The position numbers were made by a program, and so were the translations under genes. Under the pieces are notes generated by a model that was given only the letters and a program-made list of their open reading frames with translations, had not been told where the DNA came from and ran no database searches. DNA of 64,000 bases from Neptuniibacter caesariensis (GTDB taxonomy: Bacteria > Pseudomonadota > Gammaproteobacteria > Pseudomonadales > Balneatricaceae). Below are positions 53,829 through 63,313 of the stretch, in pieces. The stretch is taken from the NCBI RefSeq assembly GCF_000153345.1, contig NZ_CH724125.1, positions 509,738 to 573,737 on the forward strand, read 5' to 3'. Positions within the stretch are counted from its first letter, which is position 1. The number at the start of each line of letters is the position of its first letter.

Positions 53829-54816
53829 CGGCCCGCTCCTTTTTTAATTCAGAGTGGAGGTTCCTCAGCCATATTCCCGCCATAGAAGAGCAGAAGATGA
53901 TATATAGGCTGATAAAAAGAAATGCTCCTCCATCAAAGGCATCTGCCATGGTGTTAATAAGGAAAGCGGTGGAGACTACAACAAGGCTTACGCTAATACC
54001 GGCTAGTATCATCAGGTTTAGGTCTTTGTGATAAAACCAATAGAACAGAAAGCCGATGAGTAGGCTATAGATCACTAAATAGAGAGCCTTGTCTTCGAAA
54101 TCGAAGATCCCCCAAATGGCTAACCAGCTTGCTATGAATCCGCAGAACACTATCAATATCTGAACAGCAATCTGATTTTGTGACCAGAATTGTTTTAGGT
54201 AATAGCCAGCATTCAGGAATAGGGCAAGCGTGCCATTGATTGAGAGTAATAAGACCATGGTCAGATCATCATCGATCAGGAAATCGAAGATCCCTCTAAA
54301 CCTAGAGAAATAGAGCGATATGCTCAGGCTGAGCGTCGCTGAAAAAAATAGCCATAAGGTGCTGGATCCGTGAACGATGGCAAAAGGCAGGATAAACAGC
54401 GACCAGATGGCAAACAGTTGCCAGGGATCAGCACCTGTTTGGTAGGTTTGACCTGAAAGCGCCAGTAGAGCACCAATCTGCAAACTAATTAAACTGGCTA
54501 TAGCGACCGCTTTAATAGGGTCGTTTCGCTTAAAGAAGTAAAAAATTGTGGTTGTGATAATTCCAATTTGAACAAAAGTAAACTTGCTGAGTTTGCTCAT
54601 CTCTTGCCAATTGAAAGCCAGAAAAAAAATCAGACTTGCACCCAGAGATATTAAGCCTAACCAGAGTAGCAGTTGGGTAATGAATTCGTGCCACTGTTTG
54701 GGCGAGGGAAGTGAATCAGCTTCTTTCAAAGCCAAGTGAAGATCAGCGTCTTTAATGAGCCCCTGACGGTGCCAATCGAGAATGCTGTCCCTATCAGAAG
54801 GGGATTTGAATATCAT
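53812..54816 (-). CDS. DUF2157 membrane protein
   Basis: A 334-residue inner-membrane protein with about 9-10 hydrophobic segments after a soluble N-terminal 40 residues. The opening RDSILDWHRQGLIKDADLHL is the DUF2157 hallmark. It overlaps the GDYXXLXY gene by 17 bases. The pair is widespread in proteobacteria and always encoded together, but no activity is established. The ATG lies one base from a long inverted repeat that may control it. Confidence 0.85.
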   Translation of the reverse strand: MIFKSPSDRDSILDWHRQGLIKDADLHLALKEADSLPSPKQWHEFITQLLLWLGLISLGASLIFFLAFNWQEMSKLSKFTFVQIGIITTTIFYFFKRNDPIKAVAIASLISLQIGALLALSGQTYQTGADPWQLFAIWSLFILPFAIVHGSSTLWLFFSATLSLSISLYFSRFRGIFDFLIDDDLTMVLLLSINGTLALFLNAGYYLKQFWSQNQIAVQILIVFCGFIASWLAIWGIFDFEDKALYLVIYSLLIGFLFYWFYHKDLNLMILAGISVSLVVVSTAFLINTMADAFDGGAFLFISLYIIFCSSMAGIWLRNLHSELKKERADDSAN

Positions 54817-54886
54817 GTTCGCAGATTCCCAGGCATCCTGCCGTTTCAGTAAGTGATAAATTAAATATCACTTACCGAAAGCGAAC
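54817..54886 (-). promoter_or_regulatory. Nested inverted repeat upstream of the DUF2157 gene
   Basis: GTAAGTGATA (54849-54858) pairs perfectly with TATCACTTAC (54866-54875) around AATTAAA. TTTC/GAAA extends the stem after one mismatch, and outer arms GTTCGC (54817-54822) and GCGAAC (54881-54886) can close it. It lies between two same-direction genes and could be a terminator of the upstream operon or a leader switch. Confidence 0.5.
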
Positions 54887-54908
54887 TGTCAAAGCGAGAG
54901 GGCGCGGA

Positions 54909-55163
54909 TCAGATTCCGCAACCACCGCTAGGGCAGCCTCCGCCACTCATGCAAGGTGGCGCTTCAGGGTTTTTCAACGCGGCGCTTTTAACTACACCTG
55001 CAGTCGTAAGAAGTTTGGTTACTTCAGATTCCGGTGGAATATCCTGAGGGTCGAGGTTTGCTAATTGACATAACTCTTCCCAGTTCCGTGGAGTCAGGGC
55101 CATCGTGTGTTTAACTTCGATGACATCACCCGTAGCTTCAATGCGATAGTCGTATGTCGGCAT
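54909..55163 (-). CDS. Short FmdB-like protein with degenerate zinc ribbon
   Basis: An 84-residue protein. The start MPTYDYRIEATGDVIEVKHT aligns with FmdB-type zinc-ribbon proteins (MPxYxYxCxxCGxxFEV), but the CxxC pair of the ribbon is replaced by I and T, so metal binding in the N-terminal half is lost. The C terminus is APPCMSGGGCPSGGCGI, a Gly/Cys-rich tail that could bind metal on its own. It is the last gene of the arsC-led operon, three bases after the NTP-PPase gene. The function is unknown. Confidence 0.65.
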   Translation of the reverse strand: MPTYDYRIEATGDVIEVKHTMALTPRNWEELCQLANLDPQDIPPESEVTKLLTTAGVVKSAALKNPEAPPCMSGGGCPSGGCGI

Positions 55164-55166
55164 ATA

Positions 55167-55637
55167 TTAGTCCAGTTTAGGCTCGTGCCAGTTAACAGAC
55201 TTGAGGAATTTGTGAGCAGGGTAAAACTTTCCATCACTGCCTTCCTGGTCCTTGGATGACTTGATGTAAGCTTCAGGCAATTCACCGCCAGCATAAACAT
55301 CTAACCCTTTTTCATTCTGGTAAAACGCAAGCGTTTGATCAATCTCATCCTGTGTCTTACACAGTTTTGACAGGTTACTAGCCTGAACAGCTGCCATATC
55401 CTTGTCAGCATCAATGCCCATAATGTGAGCCATACCGTAAGTTACAACAAGAATGTCTGCTACCGCATCACGAATCTCTGAAGTGTCTTTATTTTCGAGA
55501 CCTTCAACAAGCTCGGCAAGTTCTTCTTGAATCAGGTGAAGTTGTTTACCTGCTTTTTCCCAATTCGGGGCTTTAAGGTCACCTTGTTCATTACCGAATA
55601 CTGTGTTCAGGTAGGAAACGTCTGTGAAATTGCTCAT
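55167..55637 (-). CDS. All-alpha NTP pyrophosphohydrolase (MazG/PRA-PH-like)
   Basis: Probably hydrolyses nucleoside triphosphates to monophosphate and pyrophosphate, clearing odd nucleotides. The 156 residues include HLIQEELAELVEGLENKDTSEIRDAVADILVVTYG in two blocks, that is EExxE followed by ExxDxxxD, the metal-binding pattern of the family. The C terminus (GKFYPAHKFLKSVNW) is typical of this branch, seen in phage and marine bacteria. GGAG precedes the ATG. The gene lies 13 bases after sufSE in the same operon. Confidence 0.8.
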   Translation of the reverse strand: MSNFTDVSYLNTVFGNEQGDLKAPNWEKAGKQLHLIQEELAELVEGLENKDTSEIRDAVADILVVTYGMAHIMGIDADKDMAAVQASNLSKLCKTQDEIDQTLAFYQNEKGLDVYAGGELPEAYIKSSKDQEGSDGKFYPAHKFLKSVNWHEPKLD

Positions 55638-55650
55638 TGTTACTCCAAAA

Positions 55651-57306
55651 TCAGCCTTCAGACTGATTTGCTATCTGATAAATTCTTTCTATAACAGCAC
55701 GTAAGCCATTTCCTCGAGATGGGCTCAAGTGCTGTTGAAGTTCTAACTGGTTGAAGATCATATCAATATCGACACGGTTAATCTCGGCCGAATTCTTATT
55801 ATTGAAAATAGACAGTACAACCGCAATCAGGCCTCGGATAATACGAGCCTCGGAATCAGCCTGGAATTGATATTTCCCATCCTTATCGATCTGGGCAGTT
55901 AACCAGGTCTGGCTTTCGCAACCAGGCACCAAATTGGATTCTGACTTTGCTGAATCATCCAGGCCGCTATGATCTTTTCCATAGAGCATTATCTGTCGAT
56001 ACCGCGCATTCCAGCCTTTCTGCTTCAACAGCTCTTGCACTAAGCCAGTTTTATCCTGATGAATGGCCGCTTTCACTGGGATAGATATAGGACTGATTAA
56101 CTGCTCCAGAGCGGTCGCAAACTGACCGACCTCATCAAGTGTATTGTAAAAAGCAAAAGATGCGCGAGATGTTCCATTAAGGCCTAATGCGTGCATCAGA
56201 GGCATAGCACAGTGATGACCTGTTCGTATGGCGATTCCCTGTTTATCAAGCAGTAAGCCAATATCCTGTTGATGGAATTGCTCAATAGTGAACGACAGTA
56301 AGCTGACATGTTTCTCAGGGCAACCGATTCGTCTGAACCCTTTTAATGAAGAACAGGCATCTAAGGCTGAATCGAAAAGCGCCTTTTCATGTTGGCTGAT
56401 CAGGTCGAAAGGCTGTTTTATTAGCCATCTAACCGCTTCAGCTAAGCCTAGTGCCCCTGCAATATTCGGCGTACCGGCTTCAAATTTAAAAGGCAAGCGG
56501 TTAAATGTTGTACCAGAGAAGCTCACTTTTTCGATCATCTCGCCACCTGCTTGCCAGGGTGGCATCGATTCAAGAAGTGACTCCTTTCCATAAAGAACGC
56601 CTATTCCCGTAGGGGCATAAATCTTATGGCCGGAGAATACGTAAAAATCTGCATCCAGCTCCTGAACATCAACCTGAAAGTGTGGCAAGGCCTGCGCGCC
56701 ATCAATAAGAACCTTTGCGCCAAAATCATGAGCCTGGCTTATCATTTGTTTGACTGGATTAATGGTGCCAAGCGCGTTGGATACATGGGTGATCGCGACC
56801 AGTTTAGTCCGTTCATTTAACAGTTGCTTAAACACAGCCTGATCGAGCTCACCGTTTTCCTGAACGGGGATCACCTTGATAACCGCACCGCTTCTTTCAG
56901 CAAGTAATTGCCATGGAACGATATTAGCGTGGTGCTCTTGTTCTGAAACAATGATCTGATCACCAGGCTGGAAGCTCTGCCCAAAGCTATTGGCAACCAG
57001 GTTGATTGCTTCAGTCGTACCGCGGGTCCATATGATCTGCTTAGGCGACGGGGCATTAAGGTAGTCCGCTATGGTCTGCCGAGCCTGTTCAAAGCGAGAG
57101 GTGGCAATTGCACTCAGTGCGTGGCTGGCTCTATGGACATTAGCGTTCGCAGAACGGTAATAATCCTCAACCGTTGCAATGACTGTGTTGGGTTTTTGCG
57201 TCGTTGCTGCATTATCGAAGTAGATTAACGGCTTGTCATCGACAAGTTGGTTAAGCAGAGGGAATTCACGCCGAATACCCTCTATAAAGTTATCTTGCGG
57301 TGCCAT
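55651..57306 (-). CDS. Cysteine desulfurase SufS fused to SufE
   Basis: A 551-residue fusion. Residues about 1-410 are SufS: IYFDNAATTQKP, the PLP lysine in FSGHKIYAP (about 227), and the catalytic Cys in RTGHHCAMPL (about 366). Residues about 420-551 are SufE, with the acceptor Cys in LVPGCESQTW (about 463) and the typical RIIRGLIAVVLSIFNNK. Sulfane sulfur can therefore pass from one active site to the other inside one chain. No other suf gene is in the window. I chose the ATG at 57306, two bases after the stop of the DUF2069 gene. Confidence 0.92.
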   Translation of the reverse strand: MAPQDNFIEGIRREFPLLNQLVDDKPLIYFDNAATTQKPNTVIATVEDYYRSANANVHRASHALSAIATSRFEQARQTIADYLNAPSPKQIIWTRGTTEAINLVANSFGQSFQPGDQIIVSEQEHHANIVPWQLLAERSGAVIKVIPVQENGELDQAVFKQLLNERTKLVAITHVSNALGTINPVKQMISQAHDFGAKVLIDGAQALPHFQVDVQELDADFYVFSGHKIYAPTGIGVLYGKESLLESMPPWQAGGEMIEKVSFSGTTFNRLPFKFEAGTPNIAGALGLAEAVRWLIKQPFDLISQHEKALFDSALDACSSLKGFRRIGCPEKHVSLLSFTIEQFHQQDIGLLLDKQGIAIRTGHHCAMPLMHALGLNGTSRASFAFYNTLDEVGQFATALEQLISPISIPVKAAIHQDKTGLVQELLKQKGWNARYRQIMLYGKDHSGLDDSAKSESNLVPGCESQTWLTAQIDKDGKYQFQADSEARIIRGLIAVVLSIFNNKNSAEINRVDIDMIFNQLELQQHLSPSRGNGLRAVIERIYQIANQSEG

Positions 57307-57308
57307 TT

Positions 57309-57749
57309 TCAATCTTGCTTTGCATTCTCAGGTGTACTGCTCTCCTGAGAGGCCCAGTGGGCAAGTTGTTTATTGTAGCGAGCACGCCAGCGGGTATACA
57401 TCATCGCACTAACAAACAGAGTGCTGACTAGAAGTGTATAACCTAGCCCGTATAGCTGAGTATTAGGATTGGAGGCGGCTAAAACTGCGCCGATGAAGAG
57501 CAGGAGTAGTACAAAGCATAACCAGGCATGCCCACGGGGGCTGCCTTTAATGATCACATGTGCGAAGGCTAGCAAAGGCGCAAGATGAAGAAGCCAGATT
57601 ACCCAAGGGTTGGCCGTTGGAGCAGGTATCAAAAACAGGTGCCAGAGTGTGAACCAGAGAATTAAACCAATGTAGCTGGAAACGCATACAATCCGGCTAA
57701 TACGCGATTTGGTTTTATAATCATGATCATCAGGGATATAGGCTTTCAA
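57309..57749 (-). CDS. DUF2069 family membrane protein
   Basis: A 146-residue inner-membrane protein with four hydrophobic segments (VSSYIGLILWFTLWH, a second near APLLAFAHVIIK, a third near CFVLLLLFIGAVLA, and a fourth near LLVSTLFVSAMMY). The pattern and the RISRIVCVSSYIGLIL start match DUF2069. It is in the middle of the arsC-wrbA-sufSE operon, two bases before sufSE. The start is a TTG with only a weak Shine-Dalgarno, so the exact N terminus is uncertain. Confidence 0.75.
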   Translation of the reverse strand: MKAYIPDDHDYKTKSRISRIVCVSSYIGLILWFTLWHLFLIPAPTANPWVIWLLHLAPLLAFAHVIIKGSPRGHAWLCFVLLLLFIGAVLAASNPNTQLYGLGYTLLVSTLFVSAMMYTRWRARYNKQLAHWASQESSTPENAKQD

Positions 57750-57769
57750 GGTTATTTCTCGATTTATAG

Positions 57770-58360
<591 letters not shown>

Positions 58361-58711
58361 TTACAGGATTTCCAGAACTGACTCAGGTGGGCGACCAATA
58401 CGAGCCTGACCGTTTGCAATAACAATCGGACGCTCGATCAGTTTTGGTACAGAGGTCATTACTTGAATAATCTGATCGTCAGACAGTGATTGATCATCGA
58501 GACCGTTTTCTTTGAATTCCGCTTCTTTTTTACGCAGAAGGTCACGTGCACTAATACCAAGTTGAGACAGTACCAGTTTCAGCTCTTCTGCTGAGGGTGC
58601 ATCTTCCAAATATTTTCGAACCGATGGCTGAACACCATTTTCTTCCAGCAGAGCCAGAGTCTGGCGAGACTTTGAACAGCGTGGGTTGTGATAGATAATG
58701 ACTTCACTCAT
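58361..58711 (-). CDS. arsC: Glutaredoxin-dependent arsenate reductase-like protein
   Basis: Reduces arsenate to arsenite, or acts as a related stress thiol reductase, in the cytoplasm. The 116 residues carry the catalytic Cys in YHNPRCSKSRQTLALLE near residue 12 and the late RPIVIANGQARIGRPPE block. Both are ArsC family landmarks (the R in RPIV binds arsenate). It is first in the operon with wrbA. There is no arsB or arsR in the window, so a general redox role is as likely as arsenic resistance. Confidence 0.88.
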   Translation of the reverse strand: MSEVIIYHNPRCSKSRQTLALLEENGVQPSVRKYLEDAPSAEELKLVLSQLGISARDLLRKKEAEFKENGLDDQSLSDDQIIQVMTSVPKLIERPIVIANGQARIGRPPESVLEIL

Positions 58712-58857
58712 TGTGCTATACCGTACTATTAGATCATCAAAAAAATGATGTCAGGATTTCAATGTTGGGTTATGTTGCGACATTGTATACACCTGATCCG
58801 GATATTTCATGAGAATATGGTCGGTTTATCATTAAGTTGTCATTCTGCAGGGATTAT

Positions 58858-60120
58858 ATGAACGAGTTACTCAATCATCGCTTTGTTCTTTTTATACGCT
58901 ATCTGTTCAGACAGTTTCTAAAGAATCAGGGGATACTGAATGCTGCAGCTTTGACCTACACAACCTTGTTTGCTGTTGTTCCCTTAATGACCGTTTCCTA
59001 TGCGATGTTAGCTGCAGTCCCGTCGTTTCAGGGGGTTGGGCAGGAGTTACAAGGTTGGGTTTTTGATAATTTTGTCCCTGCGACTGGCCAGGTTGTTCAG
59101 GATTATCTGAATGAATTTTCATCGCAAGCACGTAAATTGACGGCGGTCGGTGTTGCGCTTTTAGCGGTCACTTCGATCATGATGATGAAAAACATTGAGG
59201 CTGCTTTTAATCGCATTTGGCGGGTCACTGAACCACGTAAAGGGCTTTCAAGTTTCTTGCTTTATTGGGCAATTCTTAGTCTCGGTCCGATCTTGATAGG
59301 CCTGGGATTGGTGCTTACTTCTTACATCGCATCTTTACCTTTCATAAACGAGGCCACTGAAGTGGTTGGACGAGCTCGTTTGCTGAGTTTACTGCCCACT
59401 ATCTTATCAGCAGCTGCTTTTACACTTATGTATATTGCCGTCCCGAATTGCAGAGTACCATTTAAAAGTGCGTTGTTAGGCGGTGTCGTTGTGGCGCTTC
59501 TATTTGAAACTGCGAAACGAAGTTTTACTGCTTTTGTTACCCAGTTTCCATCCTATGAATTGATCTATGGCGCATTTGCGGCGGTTCCCTTGTTCCTGTT
59601 ATGGATCTTTATTAGTTGGGTCATCATCTTAATGGGAGCCGAATTAACACGGACAATGGCAGTATATAGGCCTATGGATCGCTCGGCTGATGTACCTCAT
59701 CTATATACAGTTTTGGCGGTTATTTATCGGCTTTGGCAGGGGCAGAAAGCCGGGGAGTCATTGTCTGACAGATTGCTATTGAAAGAGGTTGAAACACTCG
59801 ATCAAGGGCGCTGGGATAGTTATCACGTTTTGCTGATGGAAGGTGGGATCATTAAGCGTACGGATCAGGGTGAATACCTGTTATGTCGTGATTTAGGTGA
59901 ATTATCCTTACTTCAGCTAAACGACTTACTTCCCTGGCCAACGCCTAAACCGAGCAAAATAAGAACGCTTACTTCCTGGGAAAACAGCTTTAATAATATG
60001 CTTAGCCAATTAGCTGATTTTGAAGAGAAAGTCATCGGTATAAAATTGGAAGAATTATTCCAGAATGAACAGTTGGATAGTAAGCAACAAGCTGAGATAA
60101 ATGGTGGGGTAGTGAAGTGA
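58858..60120 (+). CDS. YihY/BrkB family inner-membrane protein
   Basis: A 420-residue polytopic membrane protein. The first ~290 residues hold about six hydrophobic segments and the family blocks GILNAAALTYTTLFAVVPL and SIMMMKNIEAAFNRIWRV, then YGAFAAVPLFLLWIFISW. The remaining ~130 residues are soluble, a winged-helix-like C-terminal domain found in longer Pseudomonas-type members. The E. coli protein is about 290 residues. I chose the ATG at 58858 with AGGGA upstream over a TTG 21 bases earlier. The stop overlaps the acyP start as GTGA. The transported substance is unknown. Confidence 0.88.
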   Translation: MNELLNHRFVLFIRYLFRQFLKNQGILNAAALTYTTLFAVVPLMTVSYAMLAAVPSFQGVGQELQGWVFDNFVPATGQVVQDYLNEFSSQARKLTAVGVALLAVTSIMMMKNIEAAFNRIWRVTEPRKGLSSFLLYWAILSLGPILIGLGLVLTSYIASLPFINEATEVVGRARLLSLLPTILSAAAFTLMYIAVPNCRVPFKSALLGGVVVALLFETAKRSFTAFVTQFPSYELIYGAFAAVPLFLLWIFISWVIILMGAELTRTMAVYRPMDRSADVPHLYTVLAVIYRLWQGQKAGESLSDRLLLKEVETLDQGRWDSYHVLLMEGGIIKRTDQGEYLLCRDLGELSLLQLNDLLPWPTPKPSKIRTLTSWENSFNNMLSQLADFEEKVIGIKLEELFQNEQLDSKQQAEINGGVVK

Positions 60121-60392
60121 CAGAAATCTCTATGCATGCATTTGTGAGCGGCAGGGTACAAGGAGTTTGGTTTCGGCAATCGACTAAAGATACTGGGCAA
60201 AGCCTGGGTCTAAAAGGTTGGGTTAGAAACCTATCTGACGGTCGGGTTGAAGTTCAGGCGTCGGGAGAAGACAAAGCGGTAAGGCAGTTAGAAGCCTGGT
60301 TGGGGCAAGGCCCAGAGCTTGCGAATGTTGCTGAAGTTGAATGCACCTATGCAGAAGCAATGGATTTACCCTTTCCGTTTGAAGTCCGATAA
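60117..60392 (+). CDS. acyP: Acylphosphatase
   Basis: Hydrolyses acyl phosphates such as carbamoyl phosphate in the cytoplasm. The 91 residues are the standard size. The catalytic Arg is in GRVQGVWFRQST and the Asn in GLKGWVRNLSDGRVEV, both intact. It starts at GTG, sharing GTGA with the stop of the YihY-family gene, so translation is coupled. Confidence 0.95.
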   Translation: MTEISMHAFVSGRVQGVWFRQSTKDTGQSLGLKGWVRNLSDGRVEVQASGEDKAVRQLEAWLGQGPELANVAEVECTYAEAMDLPFPFEVR

Positions 60393-60432
60393 ACCGTATC
60401 TATTCTGTATTCGTGGAGTATAGGAGTTAGGG

Positions 60433-61464
60433 ATGTTTGCCAAGTTAAAGTCGTTCTTTGGTTTTACAAAAAAAACCAATGATGAAATTGCTCTGAGTAA
60501 GGTCGATCGGTCAGTTAGTCAGGTCGCTACTAACGAAGCATCGCAGACTCAGGAATATGGACATCAGTCTTTGGAGCATGCCAGAGAACTGAGTTTGTCA
60601 TTTGTTAGTAGTTTATTGGGTGTTCGTGCGGTTGAAACAGAGCAATCAAAAGCTCAGGAGGATCTTTTAAGAGAAGCGCTGGATGCAGAAATAACGGGTC
60701 TAAGTGAGAGGTCTATCCCTAAACTATCGAAAAGTGCTTTATCGCTGGTCTCGGATCTGACGTCTTACGATACACCGCAAAGCAAGATTCTCACCGCGAT
60801 TAATGAAGATCCTGCCTTAGCAGGCAAAGTTATTTCTATTGCCAACTCTCCGCTTTATATCGCCTCTGATACTGAAATTAAAGACTTAGATCACGCTGTG
60901 ACCATGATTGGCCTGGTTAGGCTAAAAGAGGTTGTTCTTAAGTCCATCATGGCGGATAAGTTTGAACTTAATAGTTACTATTTTGAGACCTTTGGGAAAG
61001 CGTTATGGGAGCACTCATCTGAAGTGGCAGGGAATGCTAAGAAGATCGCCGAGCAATCGGGTTTAAATGGTAATCAAGCTTACTTCATTGGCTTAATTCA
61101 TGATCTGGGTAAGCTGATTATCTTTAAGAAATTGGTTGAGCTTCATTCTGAAGAAGGGAGCGAACCCCATCCTCAAGTATTCAGTAATTTGCTAAGTGAT
61201 TATTCGGCTGCGTTAACGCGTCGTGCCTGTGAGGTCTGGGAGCTCCCAATAGATTGGTATCAGCCTATTCTGGAATTTCAAATGGCAGAGCCAGGTGATC
61301 TTAAGCAGCCCGAATCGGTTGCGCTTTTCTTAGCTAATCTTTTTGCAGAAATTAATGCGCTATTTGCGGCAGGTGAGATTACCGAGTTTGAGCTGATCTG
61401 GAAGTTGCAGGAAGTAGGTTCGAGTATTGAAGAGTTCAGGGAACTCTACCCTGAGACAAATTAA
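60433..61464 (+). CDS. HDOD-domain signalling protein
   Basis: A 343-residue cytoplasmic protein. Residues about 85-290 form an HDOD domain (IPKLSKSALSLVSDLTSY, then KVISIANSPLYI, VTMIGLVRLKEVVL and AYFIGLIHDLGKL). The last block still has the HD pair, but the first-helix metal ligand is missing, as usual for non-enzymatic HDOD proteins. The N terminus (1-80) is polar and probably disordered. Relatives take part in signalling, stress and chemotaxis outputs. TAGGAG lies upstream. It follows acyP by 40 bases and ends at a strong terminator. Confidence 0.88.
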   Translation: MFAKLKSFFGFTKKTNDEIALSKVDRSVSQVATNEASQTQEYGHQSLEHARELSLSFVSSLLGVRAVETEQSKAQEDLLREALDAEITGLSERSIPKLSKSALSLVSDLTSYDTPQSKILTAINEDPALAGKVISIANSPLYIASDTEIKDLDHAVTMIGLVRLKEVVLKSIMADKFELNSYYFETFGKALWEHSSEVAGNAKKIAEQSGLNGNQAYFIGLIHDLGKLIIFKKLVELHSEEGSEPHPQVFSNLLSDYSAALTRRACEVWELPIDWYQPILEFQMAEPGDLKQPESVALFLANLFAEINALFAAGEITEFELIWKLQEVGSSIEEFRELYPETN

Positions 61465-61470
61465 AGGATA

Positions 61471-61498
61471 AAAAAACGGGCCATGAGGCCCGTTTTTT
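61471..61498. terminator. Bidirectional terminator
   Basis: AAAAAACGGGCC (61471-61482) pairs perfectly with GGCCCGTTTTTT (61487-61498) around ATGA. It lies between the convergent HDOD and proS genes and would stop both strands. Confidence 0.95.
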
Positions 61499-61513
61499 AC
61501 TTTAATGTGTCGT

Positions 61514-63238
61514 TTAGAGATTGATACGTTCAGCCAGAAGTGGCAAAACCTCATCAATTTGGACATCCTGTTTTTCGTCGTCACGGCGGCCTTTATATTC
61601 CAGCGTGCCGGCTTCGTTACCGCGTGGTGAGATAACCACACGATGTGGAATGCCCATAAGGTCCATATCAGCAAATTTAACGCCCGGGCTGGTTTTCTTA
61701 TCACGATCATCAACGATAACGTCGTATCCAGCTTGCTGTAGTTCCTGGTAAAGGCGGTCGGTTAGCTCTTTAACTTCAGCTGATTTGTCGTACTGAAGTG
61801 GAATCAGTGCGATATGGAAGGGGGCGATCGCTTCAGGCCAGATAATGCCGCCATCGTCATGGTTCTGCTCGATAGCAGCAGCAATGACACGAGTAACACC
61901 GATACCATAACAGCCCATGTTCATCACAACGGACTTGCCATTCTGATCAAGTACTTCAGCTTTCAAAGCCTCGGAGTATTTCTGGCCAAGCTGGAAAATA
62001 TGACCCACTTCAATACCGCGTTTGATCTCTAGGGTGCCTTCACCGCATGGGCTTGGATCGCCTTCAACAACATTGCGGATATCAGCGACTTCAGGTAGCG
62101 CTACGTCACGCTCCCAGTTGATACCAAAGAAGTGTTTGCCATCGATGTTGGCGCCTGCACCGAAGTCAGATGTTTTTGCTACCGTGCGGTCGGCGATTAC
62201 AGGAATATTAAGACCGACAGGTCCAAGTGATCCTGGTCCTGCACCAATTAAATCGCGAATCTGTTCTTCGGTAGCAAATTCAAGCGGCTCAGCAACCTGT
62301 GTAAGTTTCTCAGCCTTGATTTCGTTTAATTCGTGATCACCGCGCACTAATAGGGCAACGAACTCTGCTTCGCTATCTTCTGCTGCTTTTACGATCAGTG
62401 TTTTGATCGTTTTTTCAATCGGCAGACTGAATTGAGCGACAAGCTCATCGATTGTTTTTGCATCCGGCGTATCGACTGTCGTCATTTCAACCGTTGGGGC
62501 AGCCAGATCACCTTCAGGGGCCATAGCTTCTGCCAATTCAACATTGGCCGCATAATCGCTTACATTGGAGAATGCGATGTCATCTTCACCTGAATCTGCC
62601 AGTACGTGGAACTCGTGAGAAGTTGCTCCACCGATAGAGCCGGTATCTGCCAGAACAGGGCGGAAGTCCAGACCCAGTCGAGTAAAGATATTGGTGTATG
62701 TCTGATGCATTACATCATAGGTTTCCTGCAGGGAATCCTGACCGACATGGAAAGAGTATGCGTCTTTCATAATAAATTCACGCGAGCGCATTACGCCAAA
62801 TCTTGGGCGAATCTCATCACGGAATTTAGTCTGAATCTGGTAAAAGTTAGCAGGAAGCTGCTTATAGCTCTTGATTTCACGACGAATAAGGTCAGTGATA
62901 ACCTCTTCATGTGTAGGTCCGACACAGAATTCGCGATTGTGACGGTCATTTACACGAAGAAGTTCAGGTCCGTATTGCTCCCAGCGGCCAGATTCTTCCC
63001 ATAGTTCGGCTGGCTGAACTGCTGGCATTAGTACTTCCATAGCGCCGGACTTGTCCATCTCTTCACGAACAATGCGTTCAACTTTGCGCAAAGTACGAAG
63101 ACCTAAGGGTAGCCAGTTATATAATCCTGAAGCGACTTTTCGGATCAGGCCTGCACGAAGCATCAGCTGGTGGCTAATGACCTCTGCGTCAGAAGGTGTT
63201 TCCTTCACTGTGGAGATTAAATACTGGCTAGTGCGCAT
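61514..63238 (-). CDS. proS: Prolyl-tRNA synthetase
   Basis: Charges tRNA-Pro with proline. The 574 residues match the bacterial-type ProS with the editing (YbaK/INS) domain in the middle (about 225-400). Class II motifs are present: [15 protein letters not shown] (motif 1), [18 protein letters not shown] (motif 2) and [13 protein letters not shown] (motif 3). The start [13 protein letters not shown] is the usual one and lies at 63238; a longer frame adds nine residues. It is monocistronic and convergent with the HDOD gene. Confidence 0.97.
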   Translation of the reverse strand: MRTSQYLISTVKETPSDAEVISHQLMLRAGLIRKVASGLYNWLPLGLRTLRKVERIVREEMDKSGAMEVLMPAVQPAELWEESGRWEQYGPELLRVNDRHNREFCVGPTHEEVITDLIRREIKSYKQLPANFYQIQTKFRDEIRPRFGVMRSREFIMKDAYSFHVGQDSLQETYDVMHQTYTNIFTRLGLDFRPVLADTGSIGGATSHEFHVLADSGEDDIAFSNVSDYAANVELAEAMAPEGDLAAPTVEMTTVDTPDAKTIDELVAQFSLPIEKTIKTLIVKAAEDSEAEFVALLVRGDHELNEIKAEKLTQVAEPLEFATEEQIRDLIGAGPGSLGPVGLNIPVIADRTVAKTSDFGAGANIDGKHFFGINWERDVALPEVADIRNVVEGDPSPCGEGTLEIKRGIEVGHIFQLGQKYSEALKAEVLDQNGKSVVMNMGCYGIGVTRVIAAAIEQNHDDGGIIWPEAIAPFHIALIPLQYDKSAEVKELTDRLYQELQQAGYDVIVDDRDKKTSPGVKFADMDLMGIPHRVVISPRGNEAGTLEYKGRRDDEKQDVQIDEVLPLLAERINL

Positions 63239-63313
63239 ACTTTTACTCAATTCATTAATTAACACATATTAGAACCGCCACATTGTAGGGGGCGGACAGG
63301 TACCTGCCAAGTA

